Part shown: piece by piece, positions 50,542-58,725 of the stretch | Numbering within the stretch: position 1 is the first letter of the stretch | Layout of the letters: the number at the start of each line of letters is the position of its first letter | From: Rubrivivax rivuli | Lineage (GTDB): Bacteria; Pseudomonadota; Gammaproteobacteria; Burkholderiales; Burkholderiaceae_C | Assembly: GCF_004016505.1 (NCBI RefSeq) | Contig: NZ_SACR01000001.1 | Coordinates: 248,001-312,000, forward strand | Direction: 5' to 3' | DNA length: 64,000 nucleotides | Notes under the pieces: generated by a model | What the model was told of the DNA's origin: nothing | The model's input: only the letters and a program-made list of their open reading frames with translations | Databases searched by the model: none | Position numbers and translations under genes: made by a program

Positions 50542-51453
50542 TCAGCCGACCGGCGGCGGCGCGAAACGCCGATCGGGTTTGGCCGCAGCCGTGAACAGGG
50601 GCTGCACCGTGGGCAGCTTGGCCTGGATGTCCTTGATGCGGGTCTCGCCCGCCGGGTGCGTGGACAGCCACTGCGGCGGTGCCTTGCCGCCGGTGGCCTT
50701 GCCCATCTTCTGCCACAGGGTCACGCCGGCGGCCGGGTCGTAGCCGGCGCGCGCGGCCATCAGCAGGCCCAGCGAATCGGCTTCCGATTCGTCTTGCCGG
50801 CCGAAGCGAAGGCTGAGCAGCTGCGAGGCGCCGGCCGCGGCCATGTCGCCCAGGTTGCCCAGCCCCAGCAGCGCCGCGCCGCCGCGCAGCAGCAGCTCGG
50901 TGCCGCCGCTCTTGGCCATGCGCTCGCGGGCGTGCTCCAGCAGCGCGTGCGCCACCTCGTGGCCCATGATCATGGCCACCTCGTCGTCGTTGAGCTGCAG
51001 TTGCTGCAGGATGCCCGTGTAGAACGCGATCTTGCCGCCCGGCATGCAGAACGCATTGATCTGCTTGCTGCCGAGCAGGTTGACCTCCCAGCGCCACTGC
51101 GACGCGCGCTCGTTGCACGCGGGCGCGAAGGGCACGATGCGTGCGGCGATGTAGCGAAGGCGCTGCAGCTGCGGGTCGTTGGTCACGGCCAGCGCGCCCT
51201 GGCTGCGCGCCTGGCTCAGCATGTGCGCGTACTGCTGCTGCGCCGAGCCTTCCACCTGGCCGGCCGGTATCAGCCCTGCGGCGCGCGAGCGGCGGCATTC
51301 GGGCATGGACTGCGCCTGCGCTGCGCCCAGGGGCGCCAGGGCCGCGCCGGCCAGCAGGCCCGTGAAGAGGCGGCGAGTCGTGCCCGTGCAGCCACAGGGG
51401 CTGGGGCGGCCGGTGTCGGCTGCGTCAGGCCAGGAATCGGAGATAGTGCTCAC
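50542..51453 (-). CDS. M48-family metalloprotease, exported
   Basis: A 303-residue zinc protease. HEVAHALLEH carries the HExxH site and DESEADSLGLL the third ligand Glu, as in periplasmic BepA/LoiP-like M48 proteins. A twin-arginine-type signal (TTRRLFTGLLAGAALAPLGAAQA) ends at about residue 45. There is no ATG at a suitable place; GTG at 51453 is the likely start, diverging from trxC by 88 bases. The role is probably outer-membrane protein or envelope quality control. Confidence 0.85.
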   Translation of the reverse strand: MSTISDSWPDAADTGRPSPCGCTGTTRRLFTGLLAGAALAPLGAAQAQSMPECRRSRAAGLIPAGQVEGSAQQQYAHMLSQARSQGALAVTNDPQLQRLRYIAARIVPFAPACNERASQWRWEVNLLGSKQINAFCMPGGKIAFYTGILQQLQLNDDEVAMIMGHEVAHALLEHARERMAKSGGTELLLRGGAALLGLGNLGDMAAAGASQLLSLRFGRQDESEADSLGLLMAARAGYDPAAGVTLWQKMGKATGGKAPPQWLSTHPAGETRIKDIQAKLPTVQPLFTAAAKPDRRFAPPPVG

Positions 51454-51541
51454 GGTGGGCCAGATGGGGGCTGCGGCCCGGAATTCTAGGGAGCCGCGCC
51501 CGTCGCATTGAAACCCGGCCGTGACGCACCACATGTCCCGC

Positions 51542-51976
51542 ATGGACACCCCCCGCTTGCAACTGCCCTGCCCGCACTGTGGCGCCACCAACCGCCTGCC
51601 GGCGGCCCGCATCGACGATGCGCCCAACTGCGGCAAGTGCGGTGGGCCCCTGCTGCAAGGCCAGCCCCTGGAACTGGGCGACGACAACTTCGACGCCGTG
51701 GTCGCGGCCACCGCGCTGCCTGTGCTGGTGGACTTCTGGGCGCCGTGGTGCGGCCCCTGCCGGATGATGGCGCCGGCCTTCGCGCAGGCCGGGGCGCAGC
51801 TGCAGGGCCAGGTGCTGTTCGTGAAGGTCAACAGCGACGACAACCCGGGCCTGAGCCAGCGCTTTGGCATCCGCAGCATCCCGACGCTGGTGCGCCTGCA
51901 GGCCGGGCGCGAGACCTCGCGCCAATCAGGCGCGCTGCCCGCGGGCGCGATCGTGGCGCTGGCCCAGCGCGGCTGA
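51542..51976 (+). CDS. trxC: Thioredoxin 2 (zinc-binding)
   Basis: A 144-residue cytosolic thioredoxin with an N-terminal zinc module (CPHC and CGKC) and the active site WAPWCGPCRMM, followed by SIPTLV (cis-Pro). The TrxC architecture is complete. In-frame GTG at 51521 and ATG at 51533 are alternative starts; none has a clear ribosome site. It converges with the caspase gene. Confidence 0.92.
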   Translation: MDTPRLQLPCPHCGATNRLPAARIDDAPNCGKCGGPLLQGQPLELGDDNFDAVVAATALPVLVDFWAPWCGPCRMMAPAFAQAGAQLQGQVLFVKVNSDDNPGLSQRFGIRSIPTLVRLQAGRETSRQSGALPAGAIVALAQRG

Positions 51977-51997
51977 CGGCCCCGGCCGGGGCGCTGC

Positions 51998-53530
51998 TCA
52001 GCGCAGCGTTTCCACCTTCAGCAGCGCGGCGCCGAAAGCGTCTGAACAGCTGGGCCGGCCCGGCTGGCCGCAGCCCGCCAGCGGCGTGCCGTTGCCCAGC
52101 ACCGCCTGCAGACGGGCGCGGCCCTGGCCGTCCAGCAGCGTCTGCATGAAGGGACCGGCCGGGGCCTGCGCCAGGCCACGCAGGTCGCGCGGGGCGTCGC
52201 TCACCATCACCAGCAAGGTCTCGGGACCGGGGGGGCCGGCGGCCACGATCTCCCAACCGCCCGTACCCGGCAGGCTCACGCGGCGGCCGGCCTGCACGCG
52301 GTTGTCGGTGGCCAGCGCGTTGGGGTACAGCAGATACAGGCTCTGCCCGTCACTGCCCGCCAGGGCCACGTAGAGATAACCGTCACGCGAGGGCGTGACG
52401 TCGAGGTCCAGCGTGTCGCGCCCGATCTTCATCAGCGGCTGGCGCACCGTGGCCACCACGCGCCGGCTGCCATCGCGCTGGCCGTGCACCTCGGCCAGGA
52501 TCTCCGCCGGGCTGGCCACCCGGGCCGGCGCCGTGTTCACCGCCGCCGGGGCGGCCGTGGGGGCGAAGGCCGCGCCCATCCAGGCCGGCACGAAGTTCGC
52601 GTTGCCGGCGATGGTCATCTGCTGGCCCAGGATGCCGGGCTGCCCGGCCAGCGAGGGCGTGATGCGCGCCTGTGCGCAGCGCGTGACCTCGTCGACCGTG
52701 ATGGCGCCGCTGCCGTCGAGATCGCGCGCCTGGCCGAGCAGGCAGTCGCGCCAGTGCACCGTGGCGTAGCCGCCGAAGCTGCTGCTGTCGAAGCTCACTT
52801 CGTCGGGCCGGCTCGCAGCGATGTGCACCACGTTCTGCGCCACCGGCTGCGCCGGTTGCAGCCCCTGCGCCAGCGAACGCGTGCGGAAGTTGCTGGGCTG
52901 CGCGCAGGCCTCGGGGGCGCCGACGCGGGTGAACTTGGGCGTGACCTGCTCGCCCGCCGGCGTGCTGGCGCTGCGCACGAAGCTGCGCGTGCGGAAGGGT
53001 TCGCCGGCCACGCCCCCCGAGAAGCAGGCGTCGTAGAAGACCAGCATCTTGTCGGCGCGCGCGGCCAGCGGCGCCAGGCGCTGACCGAGCTCGACGTTGC
53101 TGAGCACGCGACCATCGGTCGCGAGCAGGCCCTCCGTGCAGCCTTCGGCCTTCACGGCCTCGTCGAACCAGCGCGTGCCGTGGCCCGAGTAGTAGACGAA
53201 GACACGGTCGCCGTCGTTCACGCGACGGCCCAGCGCGTCGATCTCCTGCCGGATGCGCTCGGCCGTGGCGGCTTCGTCACGCACGACGGTGATGTTGGCC
53301 TCGGGCACGCCCATCGCAGCGGCCATGCGGCGGGCGCTGACGAGATCGTGCACCACGCCCTTGAGCGCGGGCACGGCGGGGTCGGTGTAGGTGCCGATGC
53401 CGATGACCAGCGCGTGGCGCGTGGCGCGCTCGGCCGGGGCAGCCACCGCGCCCGCCGGCTGGGCCGCCACCGGCCCGGCGAGCAGCAGCGCGGCCAGCGC
53501 TGCGCAGCCCCACCGCAGCGTCTGCGCCAT
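51998..53530 (-). CDS. Exported caspase-like (C14) protease with EF-hand loop and DUF4384
   Basis: A 510-residue exported protein: signal peptide MAQTLRWGCAALAALLLAGPVAAQ, then a caspase-like domain with the dyad His117 (YYSGHG) and Cys169 (FYDACFSGG), then a C-terminal DUF4384-like domain (GYLYVALAGSDGQSLYLLYPN, about 370-480). Two copies of FRTRS(F/L) lie just after the p20 core (residues 179-184 and 215-220). DLDGSGAITVDE (270-281) fits the 12-residue EF-hand calcium loop. ATG at 53530 is preferred because GTGGAG lies 5 bases upstream; GTG at 53536 is possible. Metacaspases cut after Arg/Lys and are often calcium-dependent. It is last in an operon after the Ig-like and OmpA genes. Confidence 0.88.
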   Translation of the reverse strand: MAQTLRWGCAALAALLLAGPVAAQPAGAVAAPAERATRHALVIGIGTYTDPAVPALKGVVHDLVSARRMAAAMGVPEANITVVRDEAATAERIRQEIDALGRRVNDGDRVFVYYSGHGTRWFDEAVKAEGCTEGLLATDGRVLSNVELGQRLAPLAARADKMLVFYDACFSGGVAGEPFRTRSFVRSASTPAGEQVTPKFTRVGAPEACAQPSNFRTRSLAQGLQPAQPVAQNVVHIAASRPDEVSFDSSSFGGYATVHWRDCLLGQARDLDGSGAITVDEVTRCAQARITPSLAGQPGILGQQMTIAGNANFVPAWMGAAFAPTAAPAAVNTAPARVASPAEILAEVHGQRDGSRRVVATVRQPLMKIGRDTLDLDVTPSRDGYLYVALAGSDGQSLYLLYPNALATDNRVQAGRRVSLPGTGGWEIVAAGPPGPETLLVMVSDAPRDLRGLAQAPAGPFMQTLLDGQGRARLQAVLGNGTPLAGCGQPGRPSCSDAFGAALLKVETLR

Positions 53531-53532
53531 GC

Positions 53533-54183
53533 TCACTCCACCGTCACCACGCGCACGCGCCGGTTCTCGGCGGCGGCGGGCTCGCCGGGCCGCACGGGCG
53601 CGCTCGCGCCCTTGCCCACGGCGCGCAGGCGGGAGGGGTGCACCCCCAGGGCCACGAGGTAGAGCCGCACTTCGTCGGCACGCTCCTGCGAGAGGCGCAG
53701 GTTGTGCTCGGCGGCGCCCCGTCCATCGGCATGGCCTTCGATGATGAAGCGGCTGGCCTTCAGCTCGGGCGACTGCATGGCCGCCACCAGCGAGCCCAGC
53801 ACCGCGCCGCTGGCAGGCCGCACACGCGACGAGTTCGGCTCGAACTGGATGGCCAGGGCCAGGCTCGGGGCCTCGCCTGGGGTCGTGTTGGCAGGCGCGG
53901 CCGGCGCAGCCGAAGCCGCCACCGCCACCGGGGCGGGCGCAGGCAGGGGCACCTGGGCCGGGGCCGACGCGGCCTCGGTGCGCTGGCGCACCACCAGGTT
54001 GCGCAGGCTGCGCGTCTGGCTGGGCATCAGGGCATCGATCATCTCTTTCGTGTCAGGTGCGGCCGCTGGGCTGGCCGCCGCGGCAGGTGCGGGCTGGGCC
54101 GCAACGCTGGCCCCTGGCGCTGCGGCCAGCGCGCCGAGCAAGACGCCTGCAGCCAGGGCGCCGGCCGCGCGCGCGGGCTTCAC
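53533..54183 (-). CDS. OmpA-like peptidoglycan-binding protein 1 of the caspase locus
   Basis: A 216-residue exported protein: signal peptide (GALAAGVLLGALAAAPGASVAAQ), then an Ala/Pro-rich linker containing MIDALMPSQTRSLRN (TRS motif at residues 57-59), then an OmpA C-terminal domain (IQFEPNSSRV, FIIEGHADGRGAAEHN, LSQERADEVRLYL, NRRVRVV) that binds peptidoglycan. It starts at GTG overlapping the stop of the upstream gene, and its stop overlaps the possible GTG of the caspase gene, so the three are coupled. Confidence 0.88.
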   Translation of the reverse strand: MKPARAAGALAAGVLLGALAAAPGASVAAQPAPAAAASPAAAPDTKEMIDALMPSQTRSLRNLVVRQRTEAASAPAQVPLPAPAPVAVAASAAPAAPANTTPGEAPSLALAIQFEPNSSRVRPASGAVLGSLVAAMQSPELKASRFIIEGHADGRGAAEHNLRLSQERADEVRLYLVALGVHPSRLRAVGKGASAPVRPGEPAAAENRRVRVVTVE

Positions 54184-54689
54184 GACGCGCCCCCGACCCG
54201 CAGGCGCAGTTCCTGTTCGGCGGTGTTGCCCTGGTCGTCGGCCACCTGCAGGATCAAGCGGTGCTGGCCCGCGGGCACCTGCGCCCGGTCGACCACCACG
54301 CCTTCTTCGGTGACGGTGGCGTGCTTGCGCAGGCGCTCGGTGAGGTCGATCTTCAGCAGGCCGTAGAGCACGCGGAAGGTGGAAGGCACGATGCGTGTGC
54401 CCGGTGCCGGCTTGAAGGCCAGCTGGATGCGCACCGGCGCTGGAACGGCCTCGCCGGGCGCGTTGGGTGCCACCACCTGGATCACCGGCTGGTTGGGCCT
54501 GGGCACCGGCAGGCTGCGTGTGCGCGGCGTCATCGGTGCCAGGGGCGTGCTGGCCTGGGCCTGTGCCTCATCGCGCGCCTCGGTGGCGGTGATGAGGTCG
54601 AAGCCTTCGGAGGCAGCCTGGGCGCGGGCCTGCAGGGCCGCCATCCACAGGGCGAGGCAGGCGATGCCGATGCGCAAGGGGGTGTTCAT
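54180..54689 (-). CDS. Exported Ig-like protein of the caspase locus, unknown function
   Basis: A 169-residue exported protein with a signal peptide (PLRIGIACLALWMAALQARA). A linker holds TPRTRSLPVP (R56-L60), the same motif as in its neighbours. The C-terminal part (about 75-165) looks like an Ig-like beta sandwich, ending VADDQGNTAEQELRLRV. It is first of the operon; GAGGAC precedes the ATG. I do not recognise a named family. Confidence 0.72.
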   Translation of the reverse strand: MNTPLRIGIACLALWMAALQARAQAASEGFDLITATEARDEAQAQASTPLAPMTPRTRSLPVPRPNQPVIQVVAPNAPGEAVPAPVRIQLAFKPAPGTRIVPSTFRVLYGLLKIDLTERLRKHATVTEEGVVVDRAQVPAGQHRLILQVADDQGNTAEQELRLRVGGAS

Positions 54690-54797
54690 CGATGGGTCCT
54701 CGGGGCCGCGGCGGGCGCGGTTTGCGATGCTGAGCCGCATTCTCGCGCCGGCACCGCCGCCGTGGGCATGATCCCTTGGGATACCCAACCCGCGATT

Positions 54798-56624
54798 TCA
54801 GGCCGCCTCGCCGGGCGCCATGCGGCGCAGCGTGGCGACCAGCGTCACCAGCGGCACCGGCTTGGCCAGCACCGTGCAACGCGGCGGCAGGGGCACCGTG
54901 CCCATGGCGGCGATGCGGCCGGTGACGATGACTGCCGGCAAGTTGAGCTCCCAGGCCTCGCGCAGCGCCGCCACGGCGGCCAGGCCGTCGGGCTGGCCGG
55001 CACCCAGGTCGAGGTCGAAGACCAGCGCGTCAGGGAAGCGCGGCTCGGCGTCCAGCGCCGCCTGCAGCTGCGCCAGCGTGGCCGCGCTCACCAGCGTGGC
55101 GCCCACGCCCTCCAGCGCGGCCTGCAGCGCGGCGCGCGGGCCGGCCTCGTCGTCCAGCAGCGCCAGCAGCCAGCCGTCCAGGCGCGCCGGGTCTTCGCCC
55201 GGCACGGTGTCGGGGCCGCCATCGGCCTCGGTCTGCACCGGCTCGGCGCGGCGCTGATCGGCCGGCACCAGCACGCGGAAGCGCGTGCCGTGCCCCACGC
55301 GCGAACGCACCGGCGCGAGCTGCAGCCCCAGCTGCGCCGCGAGGCCGCGCACGATGGCCAGCCCCAGGCCGCGGCCGCCGCGCGAGGCGCCGGCGCTGCC
55401 AGCCTCCAGCTGCACATAAGGCTCGAAGATGGCCTCCAGCTTGTCGGCCGGGATGCCGCGGCCGTTGTCGACGATGTCGATGGCCAGGCCTTGCGCGCGG
55501 CCCCGCTCGCCGCTGCCGAAGCTGTGCGGCCGCACCGCCAGCACCACGCGTGCGCGCTCACCGGGCCGGGCGCCGAGGCTGTAGCGCACCGCGTTGCCGG
55601 CGAGGTTCTGCACCAGGCGCGCGAGCTGGGTGCGGTCGGTGTGCAGCCACTGGCGCGCGCCGTGCACCGTGAGGCTGAGCTGCTCGCGCGGGTGCGTGGC
55701 CTGCAGGCTGGCGGCCACGCCGTCGAGCACATCGCGCACGTCCACCCACTGCGGGTGCGACTGCAGCGCGCCCTGCTCGATGGCGCTGAACTCGCTGAAC
55801 TGGTCGAGCATGGCCACGGCATCGTCGGCCGCGCGCATCTGCTGGCGCAGCAGGTCGGTGCGGCGCTGCTCGGCCTGCGTGTCGCCGGGTTCGCTGCGCG
55901 CCTGCAGCGCCTCGGCAAACAGGCGCACGGCCTGCAGCGGCTGGCGCAGGTCGTGGCTGATGCTCGCCAGCAACCGTGTGCGCGCGCCCTGCAGCGCGGT
56001 GAGCTGCTCGCCGCGCTGGTCCAACCGTGTGATGAGGGCATCGCGCTCGGCCAGCGCGCTGAACAGGCGCCGGTCGTTCGCGCGGATGTGCATGCGGTCG
56101 ATCCACACGAACATCAGCCCCAGCACCAGGGCGGCCAGCCACAGCGTGGGGAAGTTCGACAGCGCAGCGTCCCAGGCCGCCACCGCCACCGCCGTGGCGG
56201 CCAGCAGCGTGAGCCCGCCTTCGCGCAGCGCCTGCCAGCCCAGGCTGGCCACGCCCACCAGCAGCAGCACGGCCGAAGAGGCCGCCGGCCCGCCGGCAGT
56301 GCCGTGCGCCGAGCCCAGCGCCAGGCCGCACAGCACGGCCAGGCCCTGCGTCTCGAGCAGCGAGGCGGCACGCGCGCGGGCCAGGCCCCACAGCAGCAGC
56401 GCGCACAGCAGCGCCCAGGCCCACACCAGCTGCGCCGGCGTGAGGGTGGGCAGGCCGCTCAGGCGGCGCAGGGCCTCCAGCGCCGCCAGGTCGTAGGGCA
56501 GCAGCCACTCCAGCCAGGCCTGAGCGGCCAGCGCCAGCACGCCCAGTCCCACCAGCGCCAGGCCCAGGCGCCGGCGCCGCCGCGGCAGCTGTTCGCTGAT
56601 GCTGGCGGCGTCGCCCGGCTGCAT
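54798..56624 (-). CDS. Membrane hybrid histidine kinase of the caspase locus
   Basis: A 608-residue inner-membrane kinase. About six hydrophobic helices (residues 20-185) with no obvious periplasmic domain, then HisKA with SISHDLRQPLQ (His224), HATPase (IVDNGRGIP, GRGLGLAIVRG) and a C-terminal receiver domain (DALVFDLDLG, first Asp at 537; LAKPVPL). The ATG immediately follows the stop of the response regulator, so the two form an operon. The SHDLRQPL motif is typical of kinases paired with NarL-type regulators. Confidence 0.9.
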   Translation of the reverse strand: MQPGDAASISEQLPRRRRRLGLALVGLGVLALAAQAWLEWLLPYDLAALEALRRLSGLPTLTPAQLVWAWALLCALLLWGLARARAASLLETQGLAVLCGLALGSAHGTAGGPAASSAVLLLVGVASLGWQALREGGLTLLAATAVAVAAWDAALSNFPTLWLAALVLGLMFVWIDRMHIRANDRRLFSALAERDALITRLDQRGEQLTALQGARTRLLASISHDLRQPLQAVRLFAEALQARSEPGDTQAEQRRTDLLRQQMRAADDAVAMLDQFSEFSAIEQGALQSHPQWVDVRDVLDGVAASLQATHPREQLSLTVHGARQWLHTDRTQLARLVQNLAGNAVRYSLGARPGERARVVLAVRPHSFGSGERGRAQGLAIDIVDNGRGIPADKLEAIFEPYVQLEAGSAGASRGGRGLGLAIVRGLAAQLGLQLAPVRSRVGHGTRFRVLVPADQRRAEPVQTEADGGPDTVPGEDPARLDGWLLALLDDEAGPRAALQAALEGVGATLVSAATLAQLQAALDAEPRFPDALVFDLDLGAGQPDGLAAVAALREAWELNLPAVIVTGRIAAMGTVPLPPRCTVLAKPVPLVTLVATLRRMAPGEAA

Positions 56625-57344
56625 TCAGTCGTCGGCCGGGGCGGCCCCGGCGCGCATCGAGGGCACGCGGTAGCCGCGCTGGCTCAGCAGCACCAGCAGC
56701 TTGGTGCGGTTGGGCGCGCCCAGGGCCTGCAGCGTGGCGGTGACGTGCTTCTTCACCACCACCTCGCTGCGGTCGAGCAGGCGCGCGATCTCCTTGTTGC
56801 GCAAGCCTTGCACCACGTAGCCCAGCACCTCGATCTGGCGTTCCGTGAGGCCCAGTGCCGACAGCTCGGCCAGCGCACGCCCGCCGCCGCCGTCGGCCCC
56901 CATGGACGGCAGTGCGGCCATGCCACCGCTCACCGACTGCGGCAGGTGGATGCGGTGCTCCACCAGCACATGCAGCAGCGCATCCTTCAGCTCGGCGGGC
57001 GAGGCGGCCTTGCTGATGAAGCCCATGGCACCACCGTCCAGCGCGGCCAGCACGGTGTCGCGGTCGTCCTGCGCGCTGAGGATGACCACCGGCACGTAGG
57101 GGAAGTCTTCGCGCAGCCGGTGCAGCCCGGCCAGGCCGTGCACGTCGGAAAGCGTCAGGTCGAGTAACACGAGGTCAAAACGGCCCGAGGTTTGCAACGC
57201 CTGCAGCGTTTCGGCCAGCGAGCCGGCCAGCTGCACGCGCAGCTGCGGCATCACCTCGGCGATCAGCAGCTGCAGGCCGTGGCGCACGAGGCCGTGGTCG
57301 TCGGCGAGAAGTACCGATCCGGCGGGGTTCGTGGGGCTGTTCAT
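56625..57344 (-). CDS. NarL/LuxR-family response regulator
   Basis: A 239-residue regulator: receiver domain with LLADDHGLVRHGL and LVLLDLTLSDVHG (phospho-Asp) and SKAASP, then a LuxR helix-turn-helix (LTERQIEVLGYVVQGLRNKEIARLL, VVKKHVTATLQAL). It is first of the kinase operon. The 213-base space to the divergent TonB-C-like gene is the obvious place for it to act. Confidence 0.93.
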   Translation of the reverse strand: MNSPTNPAGSVLLADDHGLVRHGLQLLIAEVMPQLRVQLAGSLAETLQALQTSGRFDLVLLDLTLSDVHGLAGLHRLREDFPYVPVVILSAQDDRDTVLAALDGGAMGFISKAASPAELKDALLHVLVEHRIHLPQSVSGGMAALPSMGADGGGGRALAELSALGLTERQIEVLGYVVQGLRNKEIARLLDRSEVVVKKHVTATLQALGAPNRTKLLVLLSQRGYRVPSMRAGAAPADD

Positions 57345-57557
57345 GGGGGCTGGGCGGCGGCCTCGGTGGTAGGCGCTCGGCACGCGGCCGGCGGATCAGC
57401 AAGGTATCACGCCGAAACGGCGGCGGGCCAGCGGGCCCGTATACCTTGGTCTCCTGTTCAGGGGGCGCCGCTTCGGGCGCAATACAGCCCATGCCGCCAC
57501 ACCAGCGGCGCCTGAACAACAGCCCCGCAACCGCCACCCGACACCGAGGACCGCACC

Positions 57558-58007
57558 ATGATGAACCGCAACAACAACCGCACCGTCAGCCCCCTGGCCG
57601 CCACCGCCACCCTGGCCGCCGCCCTGCTGCTGGGCTCCTGGTGCGGCCAGGCCCAGGCCCAGAGCGCCGACCAGGTCAAGGCCGACTTCGCACGTGCCGT
57701 GTACCAGCACTCGGCCGGCAAGGTGCACAACGACCGCCCACAGCCGCTGCTGCGCGCCGTGGTGGTGCTGCGCATCAAGCTCGACGAGCAGAACCAGTGG
57801 CGCGCCGAGGTCTTCCGCGACAACCCCGAGCAGCCCGAGATGACGCAGGCCGCCATCGCCTCGGTGGCGCAGCTGCCGGCGCCGGTGGGCCTCACGCCCA
57901 AGGCCCAGCAGATGCTGCGCGAAGAGGGCCTGATCGAAGCCTGGCTCTTCCAGACCGACGGCCGTTTCGCACTGAAGACCCTCGCCAAGCCGCAACGCGG
58001 CGCGTGA
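57558..58007 (+). CDS. Exported TonB-C-like protein, unknown function
   Basis: A 149-residue exported protein: signal peptide (LAATATLAAALLLGSWCGQAQAQ), mature part about 115 residues. VVVLRIKLDEQNQWRAEVFR followed by AAIASVAQLPAP resembles the C-terminal domain of TonB/TolA-type proteins. A GAGGACC element precedes the start, as before the Ig-like gene. It lacks the TRS motif. It is followed by OmpA2 after 73 bases. Confidence 0.68.
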   Translation: MMNRNNNRTVSPLAATATLAAALLLGSWCGQAQAQSADQVKADFARAVYQHSAGKVHNDRPQPLLRAVVVLRIKLDEQNQWRAEVFRDNPEQPEMTQAAIASVAQLPAPVGLTPKAQQMLREEGLIEAWLFQTDGRFALKTLAKPQRGA

Positions 58008-58080
58008 ATCACCCCGCCGCTGGGCGTAGCATTCGGATACAGCCGCTGCGCCCCGGCCACCCAACCCCGGAAAGAACGCC

Positions 58081-58701
58081 ATGAAGCTCACCGCCCGCCT
58101 CACCACCCTGGCCCTGGCCGCCCTGCTCGCCACCGGCACCGTCCTCGCACAGGACAAGGCGCCCGAGAAAGTGCTGCGCGAGGGCCAGGTCACCCAGCAG
58201 GCCCTGATCGACGCGCTGACGCCGGCTGCCCCCGCGGCGGCTCAAGACGCGGCCCAGCCGGCCGACGGGGCCGCGTCGGGCGTGCGCACCCGCAGCTTCC
58301 GCCCGGCCTTGCGCCCGGCGGCGGCCGCAGCGGGCACGGCCGCGGCGGCGGCGCAACCGGCACGGGCTTCCATCCTGGTCACCTTCGTCACCAACTCGGC
58401 CGACCTCACCGCCGGCGCCAAGAGCGCGCTGGACGTGCTGGCCGCCGCGATGAAGAGCGACAAGCTCGCCGCCGTCAAGTTCACCATCGAAGGCCACGCC
58501 GACCCGCGCGGCAGCGAAGAGCTCAACCTCAAGCTCAGCCAGGCGCGCGCCGAGAGCGTGCGCACCTACCTCACCACGGCCCACGGCCTGGCCGCAGAGC
58601 GCGTGAATGCGGTGGGCAAGGGCAGCAGCGCGCTGATGAATCCCAGCGACCCGGCCGCACCCGAGAACCGCCGCGTGACCATCGTCGCGCAGCCCGGCTG
58701 A
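58081..58701 (+). CDS. OmpA-like peptidoglycan-binding protein 2
   Basis: A 206-residue exported protein: signal peptide (LTTLALAALLATGTVLAQ), then ALIDALTPAAP and, further on, GVRTRSFRPALRP (R69-F73), then an OmpA domain (FVTNSADLTAGAKSALDVL, FTIEGHADPRGSEELN, LSQARAESVRTYL, NRRVTIV). It is a paralogue of OmpA1, sharing both the IDAL-P element and the TRS motif. GGAAAGAA precedes the ATG. Confidence 0.88.
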   Translation: MKLTARLTTLALAALLATGTVLAQDKAPEKVLREGQVTQQALIDALTPAAPAAAQDAAQPADGAASGVRTRSFRPALRPAAAAAGTAAAAAQPARASILVTFVTNSADLTAGAKSALDVLAAAMKSDKLAAVKFTIEGHADPRGSEELNLKLSQARAESVRTYLTTAHGLAAERVNAVGKGSSALMNPSDPAAPENRRVTIVAQPG

Positions 58702-58725
58702 AGCCCGCCAGCGCGGCGGGCAGGC

